DNA of 64,000 nt from Pseudomonadota bacterium (GTDB lineage: Bacteria > Bdellovibrionota > UBA1018 > CAIMNF01), in the NCBI GenBank assembly GCA_027491115.1, contig JAIXWV010000016.1, positions 74,657 through 138,656 on the forward strand. Reading direction: 5' to 3'. The notes under the pieces were generated by a model. The model searched no databases and was not told where the DNA came from. It saw nothing but the letters and a program-made list of their open reading frames with translations. The position numbers and the translations under genes were made by a program. Positions 28,000-36,872 of the stretch are shown piece after piece. Position 1 is the stretch's first letter. Every line of letters starts with the position of its first letter.

Positions 28000-28734
28000 A
28001 TGAAAAAGATCTATATTCTCCCGAATCTGGTGACCACCGCAAACTTGGTCTGTGGCATTCTCTCCATGATCCACTCCCTTCAGGGAGACCATTTTCGAGC
28101 AGCCTGGTACATCGTCATTGGTGCGGTTTGTGACTCCTTGGATGGTCGTATCGCCCGATTTGCGCGGGCCACTTCGGCCTTCGGGGTTCAGTACGATTCC
28201 CTCTCTGATCTCACTTCGTTCGGGATCGCTCCGGCCATCCTGCTTTATTCATTTGCAGCTCAAGACGCGAGCCTCGGGATGAGTGCCGCCGTTCTCTACG
28301 CCATAGGGGCGGCTCTTCGTCTCGCACGCTTCAATGTCAGCGTGGAAGAAAAAGATCCGACCAAGCTCGCCAAGATCCGCAAGGGTTATTTTCAGGGACT
28401 GCCCTCTCCTGCTTCGGCCGGACTGATCGTGACGACTGTTCTTGTTCAGGAAAAGTTTTCGTGGTTCCCGGTCACCAGTCTCCCGATGATCATGAGCGCG
28501 CTCGGAATCCTGTTCGGGCTGCTCATGGTCAGTCATGTGCCCTTTCCTTCGTTCAAAGAGGTGAATTGGCGCTCGAAGGGAAAAGCGTGGATCCTGCTGG
28601 TACCGGTGCTTTTCATCCTTTCGGCGATTCAAGCACCTGAGCTGACCTTGTTTTTCACCGGATACCTGTATCTGGTTTTGTCGATGATTTGGGCCGGATA
28701 CATTTGTTTCTTGAGAAAGCCACAGGAAGGCTGA
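28000..28734 (+). CDS. pssA: CDP-diacylglycerol-serine O-phosphatidyltransferase
   Basis: A 244-residue membrane enzyme of the CDP-alcohol phosphatidyltransferase superfamily. The catalytic motif is read as DSLDGRIARFARATSAFG followed by YDSLSD, giving the DG-x2-AR-x8-G-x3-D-x3-D pattern. The N-terminus ILPNLVTTANLVCG is typical of the type II enzyme. About seven hydrophobic segments. It uses CDP-diacylglycerol from CdsA to make phosphatidylserine. No Shine-Dalgarno is visible. The following gene has its own GAGGAGG. Confidence 0.95.
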   Translation: MKKIYILPNLVTTANLVCGILSMIHSLQGDHFRAAWYIVIGAVCDSLDGRIARFARATSAFGVQYDSLSDLTSFGIAPAILLYSFAAQDASLGMSAAVLYAIGAALRLARFNVSVEEKDPTKLAKIRKGYFQGLPSPASAGLIVTTVLVQEKFSWFPVTSLPMIMSALGILFGLLMVSHVPFPSFKEVNWRSKGKAWILLVPVLFILSAIQAPELTLFFTGYLYLVLSMIWAGYICFLRKPQEG

Positions 28735-28744
28735 GGAGGGTTTG

Positions 28745-30955
28745 ATGCTGGCAAGGATTCTGGCAGGATTACTATTCAGCTGGAGTGCCGGGGCCACAGT
28801 CCTCGTCAACCCGCCCGCTCCCTTGTTGCAAAGAGTCCTCGGTGAAACCGGATATACTATTTCCTTGGCGGGAAGTGCCAGTGGGAGTCCTTTTTCAGGG
28901 GTGGTCAACGGGACCGAGGGTTACCGGTTCTTGGAGACGGATTCGACCACGGTTGACGACATGGTCTGGCTCGACGTCAGCAGCAATAAACCATTCACGG
29001 TGAATGCCAATCAACACATTGTCGTGACCTTGTCCGTGAATTCGACTGCCGGGAGCGAGATCCCGCTCTATGGTGCCGGGATCGTGTCGAGCAATGTCGA
29101 GCCACCGGTTTGTGGTGCCAATGGAAACGTTTCTTGTCAGGGTTCCCGCACGGGTGCTTCGAACCTTTCTGCTTCTTATCAATTCGGTACTGTTCTCCGG
29201 GTTGGATTTTCTTTTTCGAGTTTGTGCAATACCCCGGGAGCGTCATCCGGAAGTCTCTGTGCAGGCAATGCGTACAGCACCCTGGCCGGAAAGACGCTGA
29301 CCCAACCCATCGTCGTCACCTTCAGTATAGTGAACGATTTTTTATCCACCGGAGCTGTGAGTGGCGGAAACATCGACACCACCACGTTCACTTTGGCGGT
29401 TTCAGATATTGCGCCGTTGATCTCCTGCCCATCAGGAGGGATTAGCAATTATTATTTTCCAGGAGACGGCCAGGTCTACATCAATCCTTCCAACTACAGC
29501 TCCTCGGCCGGCAGCGGGGCAACTCCAAGCGACGTAGGGGTTGCTGTCGACTCACTGTTGTTCGTCGCAAGTCGGGTGAGCTCAGGATTTCCTCTCAATC
29601 CAGTCATTTCCAGCACCCTTCCTTCGAACGAGATCACCGCCTACGTCGATGTCGCGAATGGGAATCAAGCCGTCACGGGCTTTGTGAACTCGGTGAACGG
29701 GACCGACAACGTCTATCAGGCCTACCTCCATTCCCAGAACGAGATCGGTCTGATCTCGCCACTCTCGTGTACGGTGCCGGCGCCCTATGTGGCCGCGCAG
29801 TCGATCAAGGGGGTGTTGACCGAGAGCAAATGCTTCATTGCAACGGCAGCCTACCAGGATGGGCGGGCCGCTCCTGTCATGATGCTCAGAAAATTCCGTG
29901 ACCGGATTCTCGCCAAAACCGGATTCGGTCGGGATTTCATCCGAGCCTACTACCAGCATTCACCGGCGCTAGCAGAGTGGGCCTGGGACAAGCCGGTGAT
30001 CCGTTCCATCGCACTTCGCTTACTGGCGCCGGTTGAACTGGCTGCCTGGCTCTGGCTGGAGATCTCCGGAGCCGAAGAGCCTGCTTCCACACAGCCCTAT
30101 ATCGACCGACTCAAGAAGAACGACCCCACGCTCGACATTCCGGACGAGGCCAACCCCCCTGTGGCTCCCGCGGCTCCGCCTTCACGGTCAGGGACCTATT
30201 CGCAAAGAATCCGTTCTGGTTTGTCTGAGGAGGAGTCGGTCGAGGGTTATTCCGAGAAGGAGCGGCAGAAGATCGGTGATGACCCCTGGCTCTCCGGACC
30301 GCTCGAGCTGAAGTCGGCGAAATCGGAAAAAAAAATCATCGAGCGTCCCGATATCGAATCGGCTGTAGGATTCAAGATCGGTGTCTCGCCGGGAATGACG
30401 GTCACCAATTCCACTGGTACGATCGGTTTCGATGCACTTTACGGAACGAGCTGGCAACCGGAGCTCCTGCTTCATTACGAGCGGCAATTGTTCCATTCAG
30501 AGTTTCTCGGAAGTTTTGGTGTGGGTTTCGACACTGGACTCAGTTATTCGACGGGGTACGGTCTCCTCAGCTTTAATTTCAATGGGAATTCGGTCTCTCA
30601 GACCCGATTCACCTTCCTCCAGGTTCCCTTGCTGGCGAATGCGACTTACCGGTTCAACCTGCTTAGATTTCTGCGCCCCTATGTTTCAGCAGGTGCTGGA
30701 GCGATTTTTTTCACCGAAGTTCGCGAGGATGATGCGGGTGACAAACGAGGGTATTCCTTCGCGTTCACCGGAAGTGGCGGCCTAGCACTCGCTCTCGACT
30801 TCTTTGATTCCAAAACTGCGCTCGATGGTTGGCTTTCGCGCGGAATCCAGCACACTTATCTTGTGGCTGAGTATTTTTATCTTTCGTCGTTCAATCGCAC
30901 GGGAGTTTCGTTCGGTCGTTCCGGAATCTATGCGGGATTCCTTTTCGAGATCTGA
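28745..30955 (+). CDS. Secreted CFI-box protein with C-terminal outer-membrane beta-barrel
   Basis: A 736-residue protein with a short signal peptide (about residues 1-17). Residues 20-355 are Ser/Thr/Gly-rich beta-type sequence. Residue C363 begins CFIATAAYQDGRAAPVMMLR, followed by KFRDRILAKTGFGRDFIRAYY and SPALAEWAW. This is the CFI-box domain known near the C-terminus of some secreted proteins. A Pro/Ser linker then leads to about 190 residues (from near 545) of alternating amphipathic strands ending in FLFEI, an outer-membrane barrel pattern. GAGGAGG precedes ATG 28745. truA begins 4 bases after the stop. The fusion order is unusual; function unknown. Confidence 0.72.
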   Translation: MLARILAGLLFSWSAGATVLVNPPAPLLQRVLGETGYTISLAGSASGSPFSGVVNGTEGYRFLETDSTTVDDMVWLDVSSNKPFTVNANQHIVVTLSVNSTAGSEIPLYGAGIVSSNVEPPVCGANGNVSCQGSRTGASNLSASYQFGTVLRVGFSFSSLCNTPGASSGSLCAGNAYSTLAGKTLTQPIVVTFSIVNDFLSTGAVSGGNIDTTTFTLAVSDIAPLISCPSGGISNYYFPGDGQVYINPSNYSSSAGSGATPSDVGVAVDSLLFVASRVSSGFPLNPVISSTLPSNEITAYVDVANGNQAVTGFVNSVNGTDNVYQAYLHSQNEIGLISPLSCTVPAPYVAAQSIKGVLTESKCFIATAAYQDGRAAPVMMLRKFRDRILAKTGFGRDFIRAYYQHSPALAEWAWDKPVIRSIALRLLAPVELAAWLWLEISGAEEPASTQPYIDRLKKNDPTLDIPDEANPPVAPAAPPSRSGTYSQRIRSGLSEEESVEGYSEKERQKIGDDPWLSGPLELKSAKSEKKIIERPDIESAVGFKIGVSPGMTVTNSTGTIGFDALYGTSWQPELLLHYERQLFHSEFLGSFGVGFDTGLSYSTGYGLLSFNFNGNSVSQTRFTFLQVPLLANATYRFNLLRFLRPYVSAGAGAIFFTEVREDDAGDKRGYSFAFTGSGGLALALDFFDSKTALDGWLSRGIQHTYLVAEYFYLSSFNRTGVSFGRSGIYAGFLFEI

Positions 30956-30959
30956 AGGG

Positions 30960-31862
30960 ATGAAGTACGCGCTCCGGATCTCTTACATCGGCCGGAACTA
31001 CTGCGGATGGCAGCGACAAAAAGTGGAAGAAGGGCGTAAGGATCTTCTTCCGAGTCTCCAGGAGACAGTGGAGGCCGCCCTGTCCAAAATGGCCAACCAC
31101 CCGGTGACGGTGGTGGGGAGTGGGCGGACCGATGCCGGTGTGAACGCCCTCGGTCAGGTGGTTCATTTTCGATTGCCCACTGAACGGTTCACCACGGAAG
31201 TTCTCAGGCGGGGCCTGAATTCCCTGCTCCCTCGTGACATCCGGATCATGGAGGCCATGCGCGTGCCGGAGGAGTTCCACGCGCAGAGGTCAGCCATTAA
31301 AAAGCAGTACAGTTATTACTTCTTACAGGGCCCCTCCGACTTGCCTCAATGGCGGGACGTCTCTTGGTGGATCCACCGTCGCTTGGATGAGGGGGCCATG
31401 CAAGAAGCTGTTTCCTTCCTGGTTGGGGAACATGATTTCAAAGTCTTCCAAGCCTCGGGGGGGAATCCCGGGAAATCCACAGTCAGGACCTTGCTCGAGG
31501 CCGAGGTTTCACGCCTTCCGATGCCCGCCTTTCCCGGTCAGGATTTGGACGAGGCCGGCTATTCTATGGTCCGGGTCAGGCTGGTCGGGACCGGCTTTTT
31601 GAAGCAGATGGTCCGGGGGATCGCGGGAACCTTGCTCCAGATCGGGGAAAATCACCGTAAACCTTCCGAAATGGCCGATTTGTTACGAACCGGAGACCGC
31701 CATGGGGTCGGGCCCACCGCCCCTGCAAAAGGGCTGACTTTGGAGCGGGTTTGGTATAAACCTGACCCCTATGCAAACTCAAATCAAGTTGGAAACCATT
31801 TCCCCCATTCAGAAGAAGTTCCTGGTCACCATCCCGGCCGATCGCGTCCAGAAGACCGTTGA
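30960..31862 (+). CDS. truA: tRNA pseudouridine(38-40) synthase
   Basis: A 300-residue enzyme. It starts KYALRISYIGRNYCGWQRQ, the catalytic aspartate is in GSGRTDAGVNALGQVVHF, and conserved downstream parts are LPRDIRIM, FHAQRSAIKKQYSYYF and GTGFLKQMVRGIAGTLLQIG. It modifies U38-U40 in the anticodon arm. The family end (LTLERVWY) is reached near residue 268. The last 30 codons run inside the tig gene in another frame, a 92-base overlap. The ATG at 30960 follows GAAGGG. Confidence 0.95.
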   Translation: MKYALRISYIGRNYCGWQRQKVEEGRKDLLPSLQETVEAALSKMANHPVTVVGSGRTDAGVNALGQVVHFRLPTERFTTEVLRRGLNSLLPRDIRIMEAMRVPEEFHAQRSAIKKQYSYYFLQGPSDLPQWRDVSWWIHRRLDEGAMQEAVSFLVGEHDFKVFQASGGNPGKSTVRTLLEAEVSRLPMPAFPGQDLDEAGYSMVRVRLVGTGFLKQMVRGIAGTLLQIGENHRKPSEMADLLRTGDRHGVGPTAPAKGLTLERVWYKPDPYANSNQVGNHFPHSEEVPGHHPGRSRPEDR

Positions 31863-33117
31863 GAAGAAATTCCTCGAGACTCAGAAGACGGCATCCATCA
31901 AAGGATTCCGCCCCGGCAAGGTTCCCCTGAACATGGTGAAGCAATTTTATGCAGAAGACGTGAAGCAACGCGCGCTCCAGACCTTGATCAGCGAGTCCTA
32001 CTCCGAAGCGCTCAAGCAGCATCCGCTTCGCATCGTCGGTGAGCCACAAATTGAAGGCGTTCCTCATGGGCATGAAGGTGAAGAAGGCCATCAGCACCAT
32101 CACATCCACATTCATGACGGAGAGCCCCTGTCTTTCGCCGCAACGGTGGAGATCGTTCCGGAGATCGAACCCAAAGACTACAAAGGGCTTTCTCTCGAGA
32201 AGGCTTCCGACGAAGTCAGCGCAGACGATCTCGATGCCGTACGAAAGAACCTTTTGAATCGTAAGGCCGAGATGCTTCCGGTGGATCGTGCAGCGAAGAC
32301 CGGCGATTACGTCGATTTCAAATACGAAGGTAAATTGAAGACTGACGCGGGCTTCACTCCCGATGCGAGTCTCTCAGGCAATCGCACTGCTGAGATTGGC
32401 AGCGGTCAGTTGATTCCCGAGTTCGAAGCAGGACTGATCGGTGTGAAGGCCGGTGGCGTCAACACCTTCAAGATGACTTACGCCCAGGACTACAAAGACC
32501 AGAATCTCGCCGGTAAAGAAGCCGAGTACACGGTCGATGTCCGCGAAGTGAAAGAGAAGAAGCTTCCCGAGTGGAGCGAAGAGTTCTCGAAGGAATTCGG
32601 ATACGAAAGTACCGCCGATTTCGAAACCAAGTCCAAAGAGCGTTTGGCAAAAACCAAGAAGGAAGAGAACGAAAACCTCCTTCGCAACCAGATGATCGAA
32701 AAGTTGATCGAGAAGAACACGTTCGAAGTTCCGCAAGCGCTCGTTTACAGTCAGATGCGCGCACTCGCCGACGACTACGCCAACGAGCTCAAGCGTTACG
32801 GATTCAACGACCAAATGGTCCAGTCTGCAATCATGAGCCAGCTCGAGGACTTCAAGAAGCGCGCCGAGACCCAGGTCCGCGCGGGTATCCTTCTCGATTC
32901 AATTGCCAAGAAAGAAAAGATCGAGGCGAAGGAGTCTGATCTGGATGCCGAGCTTCAGCAGATGGCTGCCGGCTTCGGCACCGATGCCCAGTCCTTGAAG
33001 TCCCGCTTCGAGGCCAATCCTCGGGACCGCTCGAACTTCGAATACCGCGTGCGCGAAGAGCTGACCATTCGGTTCATCCTCGGCGCCGCCAAGATCAAAG
33101 AGAAGAAGACCAAGTAA
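31771..33117 (+). CDS. tig: Trigger factor with a histidine-rich insertion
   Basis: A 448-residue ribosome-associated chaperone and prolyl isomerase. The ribosome-binding signature GFRPGKVP is at residues 45-52. The FKBP-type domain contains DYVDFKYEGKL and the C-terminal arms are long Lys/Glu-rich helices. Between the N-terminal domain and the linker, residues 99-115 contain eight histidines in 17 residues (pattern HGH...HQHHHIHIH), absent from ordinary trigger factors. It resembles the metal-binding tail of SlyD and may bind zinc or nickel. The start lies inside truA, and a terminator follows. Confidence 0.95.
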   Translation: MQTQIKLETISPIQKKFLVTIPADRVQKTVEKKFLETQKTASIKGFRPGKVPLNMVKQFYAEDVKQRALQTLISESYSEALKQHPLRIVGEPQIEGVPHGHEGEEGHQHHHIHIHDGEPLSFAATVEIVPEIEPKDYKGLSLEKASDEVSADDLDAVRKNLLNRKAEMLPVDRAAKTGDYVDFKYEGKLKTDAGFTPDASLSGNRTAEIGSGQLIPEFEAGLIGVKAGGVNTFKMTYAQDYKDQNLAGKEAEYTVDVREVKEKKLPEWSEEFSKEFGYESTADFETKSKERLAKTKKEENENLLRNQMIEKLIEKNTFEVPQALVYSQMRALADDYANELKRYGFNDQMVQSAIMSQLEDFKKRAETQVRAGILLDSIAKKEKIEAKESDLDAELQQMAAGFGTDAQSLKSRFEANPRDRSNFEYRVREELTIRFILGAAKIKEKKTK

Positions 33118-33142
33118 TCGGTCTTTTTAAGGTCCGTTTTCG

Positions 33143-33182
33143 AACCGCCTTCTCCGGATTCTGGGGAGGGCGGTTTTGTTTT
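33143..33182 (+). terminator. Terminator after tig
   Basis: AACCGCCTTCTCC (33143-33155) pairs with GGGGAGGGCGGTT (33163-33175) with two G-T wobbles around a 7-base loop, followed by TTGTTTT. Confidence 0.85.
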
Positions 33183-33438
33183 CACCTGTCGAGTTTCTTT
33201 ACAGCTTGGGGAGCCCAGTGCGATCTCAGTCCAGATCCTGATGGAACGATCCTTGCTCAGATCGGGGTATGTCCTCCTTTGCGCCCTCACACCACTGGAT
33301 GTTCACCTCGGCTTCGGGCGGCTTGATTCATTTTGAGTTAAACCCTTTTAGTTTCAAGCCCTTAAAAAAACCGCCCCCATCAGAACGAGGGCTTGAATCC
33401 CTCGCATTCTTCTGGCAAAACCTTTGCGGGGGTTCGGA
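33183..33438 (+). other. Intergenic region with a 10-bp inverted repeat
   Basis: No coding frame was recognised. TTCAAGCCCT (33353-33362) and AGGGCTTGAA (33388-33397) are perfect reverse complements around a 25-base loop that includes a run of seven A. The element lies about 40 bases before the phospholipase-D-like gene and may be part of its leader or operator. Confidence 0.45.
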
Positions 33439-34635
33439 ATGATCCAAGCGCACTCAAAGCTGGTTCGGTTCTTAGCGGCGGTCGCGATCGTTTCGCAGGC
33501 CTTCTTGCCGGTCGGTTTGGCTTCGGCCCAGTCGCTGGATCGCTTTTACGAAAATTCAGAAGGTCCGCCCCATCTGAGTTTGATCAATGGGGCCGAGAAA
33601 ACCCTCGAGCTCGAAGTGTACACCCTCAAAAGCTCCAAAATCATGAATGCGCTCAAGAAGGCCATGGAGCGTGGAGTGAAGCTCAGTATTGTCCAGGATG
33701 CGGATCCGGTGGATGCCTGCAAGGTCTTCTATCCGGTCGGTCCGGCCGACGATGCCAAGTGCCAGGAGATGAAGGGCTTTGTGAAACACGTCCGCAAAAA
33801 CGGGGGCGTGTACGTGCCGTTCAACAAGAATTTGTGCGCGCCGGGCGGGGTTTGTTTTCAGCATGGCAAGATCATTGTGGCGGATTCAAAGCTCGTGATG
33901 TTGAGCACCGGGAACTTCAACCCTTCCAATCTGTGTGAGAAGTCCGAAAATCCCCCGATCTGCAATCGGGACTACACGGTGGTCAGTCGGGATCCGGTGG
34001 TGGTCAAGGCGATCCAAGGCATTGTCAAGGCAGACACCGACAATCAGGTCGTAGATATTCCAGCCATTGTGAATTCCACCGGCGGGCGGATTTCGGTGAG
34101 TCCCTTCTCGCTCGATCCTTTGGTGCGCTTCATCGATTCGGCCAAGAAGACCGTCCAGCTCGAAAATCAGTATCTCAAAAACCCCGAGATGAATGCCGCG
34201 ATCGTGCGTGCTGCCCGCAGAGGGGTGAAGGTTTTCATCATGGTGGCGAGCGCTTGTGCTTTCGGCCGTCCTGACGAGAATGCCGTCGCTGGATGGACGC
34301 GCATTTACTCTGAATTCGATGCTGCCGGTGTGAACACCAAGACCTTCAATGCGAGCATCCAGGTCAATGGGCGCCCCGGTTACCTGCATACCAAAGCCAT
34401 TCTAGTGGATAGCAAGCGTGCCTGGGTTGGGTCCGTCAATGGTTCGAACGCCAGCCTGACCCGCAATCGGGAGTTTGGAATTTTCACTCAAGAACCCGAT
34501 TTTGTGAAGAAACTGGCTCAGCACATGTATCAAAATTTCACCGAACGCAATGCCCAGACCTGGAAGCAGAGCCTCCGCTGTGAAAAAGACTACAATGTTC
34601 CCGCTCCCAAGCCGGACGAAGAAGATCGCCCTTAG
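33439..34635 (+). CDS. Secreted phospholipase D-superfamily protein
   Basis: A 398-residue protein with a signal peptide (cleavage near ASA-Q, residue 31). Two HKD motifs are visible: HGKIIVADSKLVMLSTGN and, near residue 315, HTKAILVDSKRAWVGSVNG, each with H-x-K-x4-D. The two-domain layout suits a phosphodiesterase acting on phospholipid or nucleic acid, and secretion points to the periplasm or outside. Seven cysteines are grouped mainly between the two domains. The start is ATG 33439. The substrate cannot be told from sequence. Confidence 0.85.
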   Translation: MIQAHSKLVRFLAAVAIVSQAFLPVGLASAQSLDRFYENSEGPPHLSLINGAEKTLELEVYTLKSSKIMNALKKAMERGVKLSIVQDADPVDACKVFYPVGPADDAKCQEMKGFVKHVRKNGGVYVPFNKNLCAPGGVCFQHGKIIVADSKLVMLSTGNFNPSNLCEKSENPPICNRDYTVVSRDPVVVKAIQGIVKADTDNQVVDIPAIVNSTGGRISVSPFSLDPLVRFIDSAKKTVQLENQYLKNPEMNAAIVRAARRGVKVFIMVASACAFGRPDENAVAGWTRIYSEFDAAGVNTKTFNASIQVNGRPGYLHTKAILVDSKRAWVGSVNGSNASLTRNREFGIFTQEPDFVKKLAQHMYQNFTERNAQTWKQSLRCEKDYNVPAPKPDEEDRP

Positions 34636-34652
34636 ATGCAAGTCGTTTGCAT
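34636..34652 (+). promoter_or_regulatory. Palindrome upstream of the COG0523 GTPase gene
   Basis: ATGCAA-GTCGT-TTGCAT, a perfect 6-bp inverted repeat with a 5-base centre, begins immediately after the stop of the preceding gene and about 40 bases before the start of the COG0523 gene. Zur commonly controls COG0523 genes through such dyads, but this is not a known Zur box, so the regulator is unassigned. Confidence 0.4.
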
Positions 34653-34693
34653 TTGATCTTGATTCTTTCTCGTCATTTGTTTAGGACAGGGTG

Positions 34694-35890
34694 ATGAAGC
34701 TTGTTCCTGTTACCGTCCTGTCCGGCTTTCTCGGGGCCGGAAAAACCACTCTTCTGAATCACATTCTCCACAATCGGGAGGGCAAGCGAGTTGCCGTCAT
34801 TGTGAATGACATGAGCGAGGTCAATATCGACTCGGCATTGGTCAAAAACGAAATGGCGCTTTCGCGTACCGAAGAGAAACTGGTTGAGATGCAGAACGGG
34901 TGTATTTGCTGTACCCTTCGAGAGGACCTTCTGATCGAGGTCAAGAGACTTGCAACAGAAGGTCGCTTCGATCACATTTTGATTGAGAGCACCGGAATTT
35001 CGGAGCCTCTTCCGGTTGCCGAGACATTTACTTTTGAGGACGAAAACGGCGAATCCCTTTCAAGCCACGCTCGACTCGACACGATGGTGACAGTGGTGGA
35101 TGGTGCGAACTTCCTCGAGCAAGTGCAGGAGGGGCGCGAGCTCAAGGCGGATGGGTTGGAGATCAGTGAAGATGACGAGCGGACCATCACGGATCTTTTG
35201 ATCGACCAGGTGGAGTTTGCCGATGTCATCCTGGTCAATAAATCCGACTTGATGAATCCTGAGCAAAAGGATGCATTGAAGAGTTTTATCCAGCGCCTCA
35301 ATCCCGATGCGACCGTGGTGGAGACGGTGCGGTCAAATGTGAGTCTTGATTTGGTGCTCGATACGGGACGTTTCAGTTTTGAGCGTGCCCAGAGCAATCC
35401 AGGATGGCTCAAGATCATCCGCGGCGAAGAAAAATCAGAAGTGGATGAATACGGCATCGAGAGCTTCGTTTTCCGTGCGAAAGAGCCCTTTCATCCAGAG
35501 AGGCTCTGGAGCCTGTTTCACACTCCTTGGGATGGGGTGATTCGCTCGAAAGGTTTTTTCTGGATTGCCACGCGTCCCGATCTGATTGGTGTCTGGTCCC
35601 AGGCCGGTTGTGTGAGCAATGTCGAGTCCGGCGGGAACTGGTTTGCGGCGACTCCCGAGGATGAGTGGGATGTGGACGAAGAGGAGCTCAATCGCATCCG
35701 GAAACTTTGGGATCCGATGTTCGGAGATCGATTGAATGAAATCGTACTGATTGGTCAAGATTTGGACCGTGAGCGGCTGGCTGCTGCTCTCCGGGCGTGC
35801 TTGTTGACTCCCGAGGAGCAAAAGCTCGGGAGCGCTTTCTGGAGGAAGGCTCATGATCCTTTTCCTGAGTGGGAAGTGATTGAGCAATAA
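34694..35890 (+). CDS. COG0523 (CobW-family) metal-handling GTPase
   Basis: A 398-residue G3E GTPase. Walker A is [11 protein letters not shown] and the metal-binding CxCC motif is [19 protein letters not shown] and NKSDL complete the GTPase set. The C-terminal CobW domain contains [12 protein letters not shown] and VWSQAG. Family members act as zinc, cobalt or nickel chaperones, often under zinc starvation. The sequence resembles the YciC/ZigA branch more than CobW of cobalamin synthesis. The ATG at 34694 is preferred over the preceding GTG. A palindrome lies 42 bases upstream. Confidence 0.9.
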   Translation: MKLVPVTVLSGFLGAGKTTLLNHILHNREGKRVAVIVNDMSEVNIDSALVKNEMALSRTEEKLVEMQNGCICCTLREDLLIEVKRLATEGRFDHILIESTGISEPLPVAETFTFEDENGESLSSHARLDTMVTVVDGANFLEQVQEGRELKADGLEISEDDERTITDLLIDQVEFADVILVNKSDLMNPEQKDALKSFIQRLNPDATVVETVRSNVSLDLVLDTGRFSFERAQSNPGWLKIIRGEEKSEVDEYGIESFVFRAKEPFHPERLWSLFHTPWDGVIRSKGFFWIATRPDLIGVWSQAGCVSNVESGGNWFAATPEDEWDVDEEELNRIRKLWDPMFGDRLNEIVLIGQDLDRERLAAALRACLLTPEEQKLGSAFWRKAHDPFPEWEVIEQ

Positions 35891-35891
35891 A

Positions 35892-35928
35892 AAAAGGCCC
35901 GGATCGGCATCCCCGACCCGGGCCTTTT
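35892..35928. terminator. Bidirectional terminator between the COG0523 gene and parB
   Basis: AAAAGGCCCGG (35892-35902) pairs with CCGGGCCTTTT (35918-35928). It has T-runs on both strands (four on plus, seven on minus) and sits between two convergent genes. Confidence 0.88.
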
Positions 35929-35947
35929 ACGTTTCAGAGAGTGTGGA

Positions 35948-36835
35948 TCAGATCCGAGAAAGGGTCTGGTCGATCGCTTCAGTAAGCTTCTTCAGTTCTT
36001 CACGCATTTCGAGCAGGCGGTCTTTACCTTCGCCCGCTTTCCAGGTGAATCCGGGAATCTTCACTTTTTTCGGAGTCACGGCGAAGAGGAAGGGCTTCGG
36101 ACCGTTTTCCTTGGGTTCAGTGTTGGTTTTCAGCACCTTTCCTTTGGTTTCTGCGATGAGTCCGGTTTCGTCTTCCTGGGTTGCTTTCGCGATGATCGAC
36201 ACGTGCTCCTCGACCGGAGAGTTCAGAAGTGTGCGAAGCAGAGCGCGACCCTTCAGGCTCTTTTCAATCAACAGCTGCTTGGTTTCGGTCGGAAGGCGTG
36301 TGAAGCCGATGCACTCGGTGACCCGGGACTTCTTCTTTCCGAACGCGGTCGCGATCGCATCGTGGCTCGGATAGGCTCCGGCCGTGATGAGGGACTGATA
36401 GCCTTCGCCTTCTTCGATCGGGTGGAGGTCCACACGGTCCAGATTCTCGCGTAGCGCGATTTCATGAACCGCTTTGTCGCTCGAGTGGATCACGCGGGCC
36501 GGAATGCGTTCCAGTCCGGCCATCTTCGAGGCCCGTAAGCGGCGCTCACCGGCGATCACTTTGTAGCGGTCGCCGTCCTGCACCACCAGGATCGGCTGGA
36601 GGACGCCGTGTTCCTTGATCGAGTGGGCGAGTGCTGCGATTTCGGTCTCGTCGAAGTGGGTCCGGACTTGGAGTTCGGAGGCGTCCACCTTGTCGACCGG
36701 GATGAAGTTCACCAAAAAGGTGGTGAGACCCTTCAGTCCGCTGTGGGTGTTGTCTGCGCTGACCCGGGCGGTGGAGTAGAGCTGCTTCAGGTAACCGCTA
36801 CCTTGACGTGTTTTTGCTTCTTTTTTCTGTTCCAT
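35948..36835 (-). CDS. parB: ParB-family partition protein
   Basis: A 295-residue DNA-binding CTPase-type partition protein. The N-terminal domain contains HSIKEHGVLQPILVV, the arginine-rich GERRLRASKMAG (box II) and ALRENLDRVDLHPIEEGEGY. An HTH region follows (IATAFGKKKSRVTECI), and the C-terminal part is basic and helical. A nonconserved N-terminal 45 residues precedes it. AGGAAGG lies ahead of the ATG. It sits 37 bases downstream of parA in one transcript and probably binds the palindromes at 38000-38089. Confidence 0.9.
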   Translation of the reverse strand: MEQKKEAKTRQGSGYLKQLYSTARVSADNTHSGLKGLTTFLVNFIPVDKVDASELQVRTHFDETEIAALAHSIKEHGVLQPILVVQDGDRYKVIAGERRLRASKMAGLERIPARVIHSSDKAVHEIALRENLDRVDLHPIEEGEGYQSLITAGAYPSHDAIATAFGKKKSRVTECIGFTRLPTETKQLLIEKSLKGRALLRTLLNSPVEEHVSIIAKATQEDETGLIAETKGKVLKTNTEPKENGPKPFLFAVTPKKVKIPGFTWKAGEGKDRLLEMREELKKLTEAIDQTLSRI

Positions 36836-36872
36836 GATGAATGTCCTTCCTGGTTGGATGAGTCTGGAGTGA

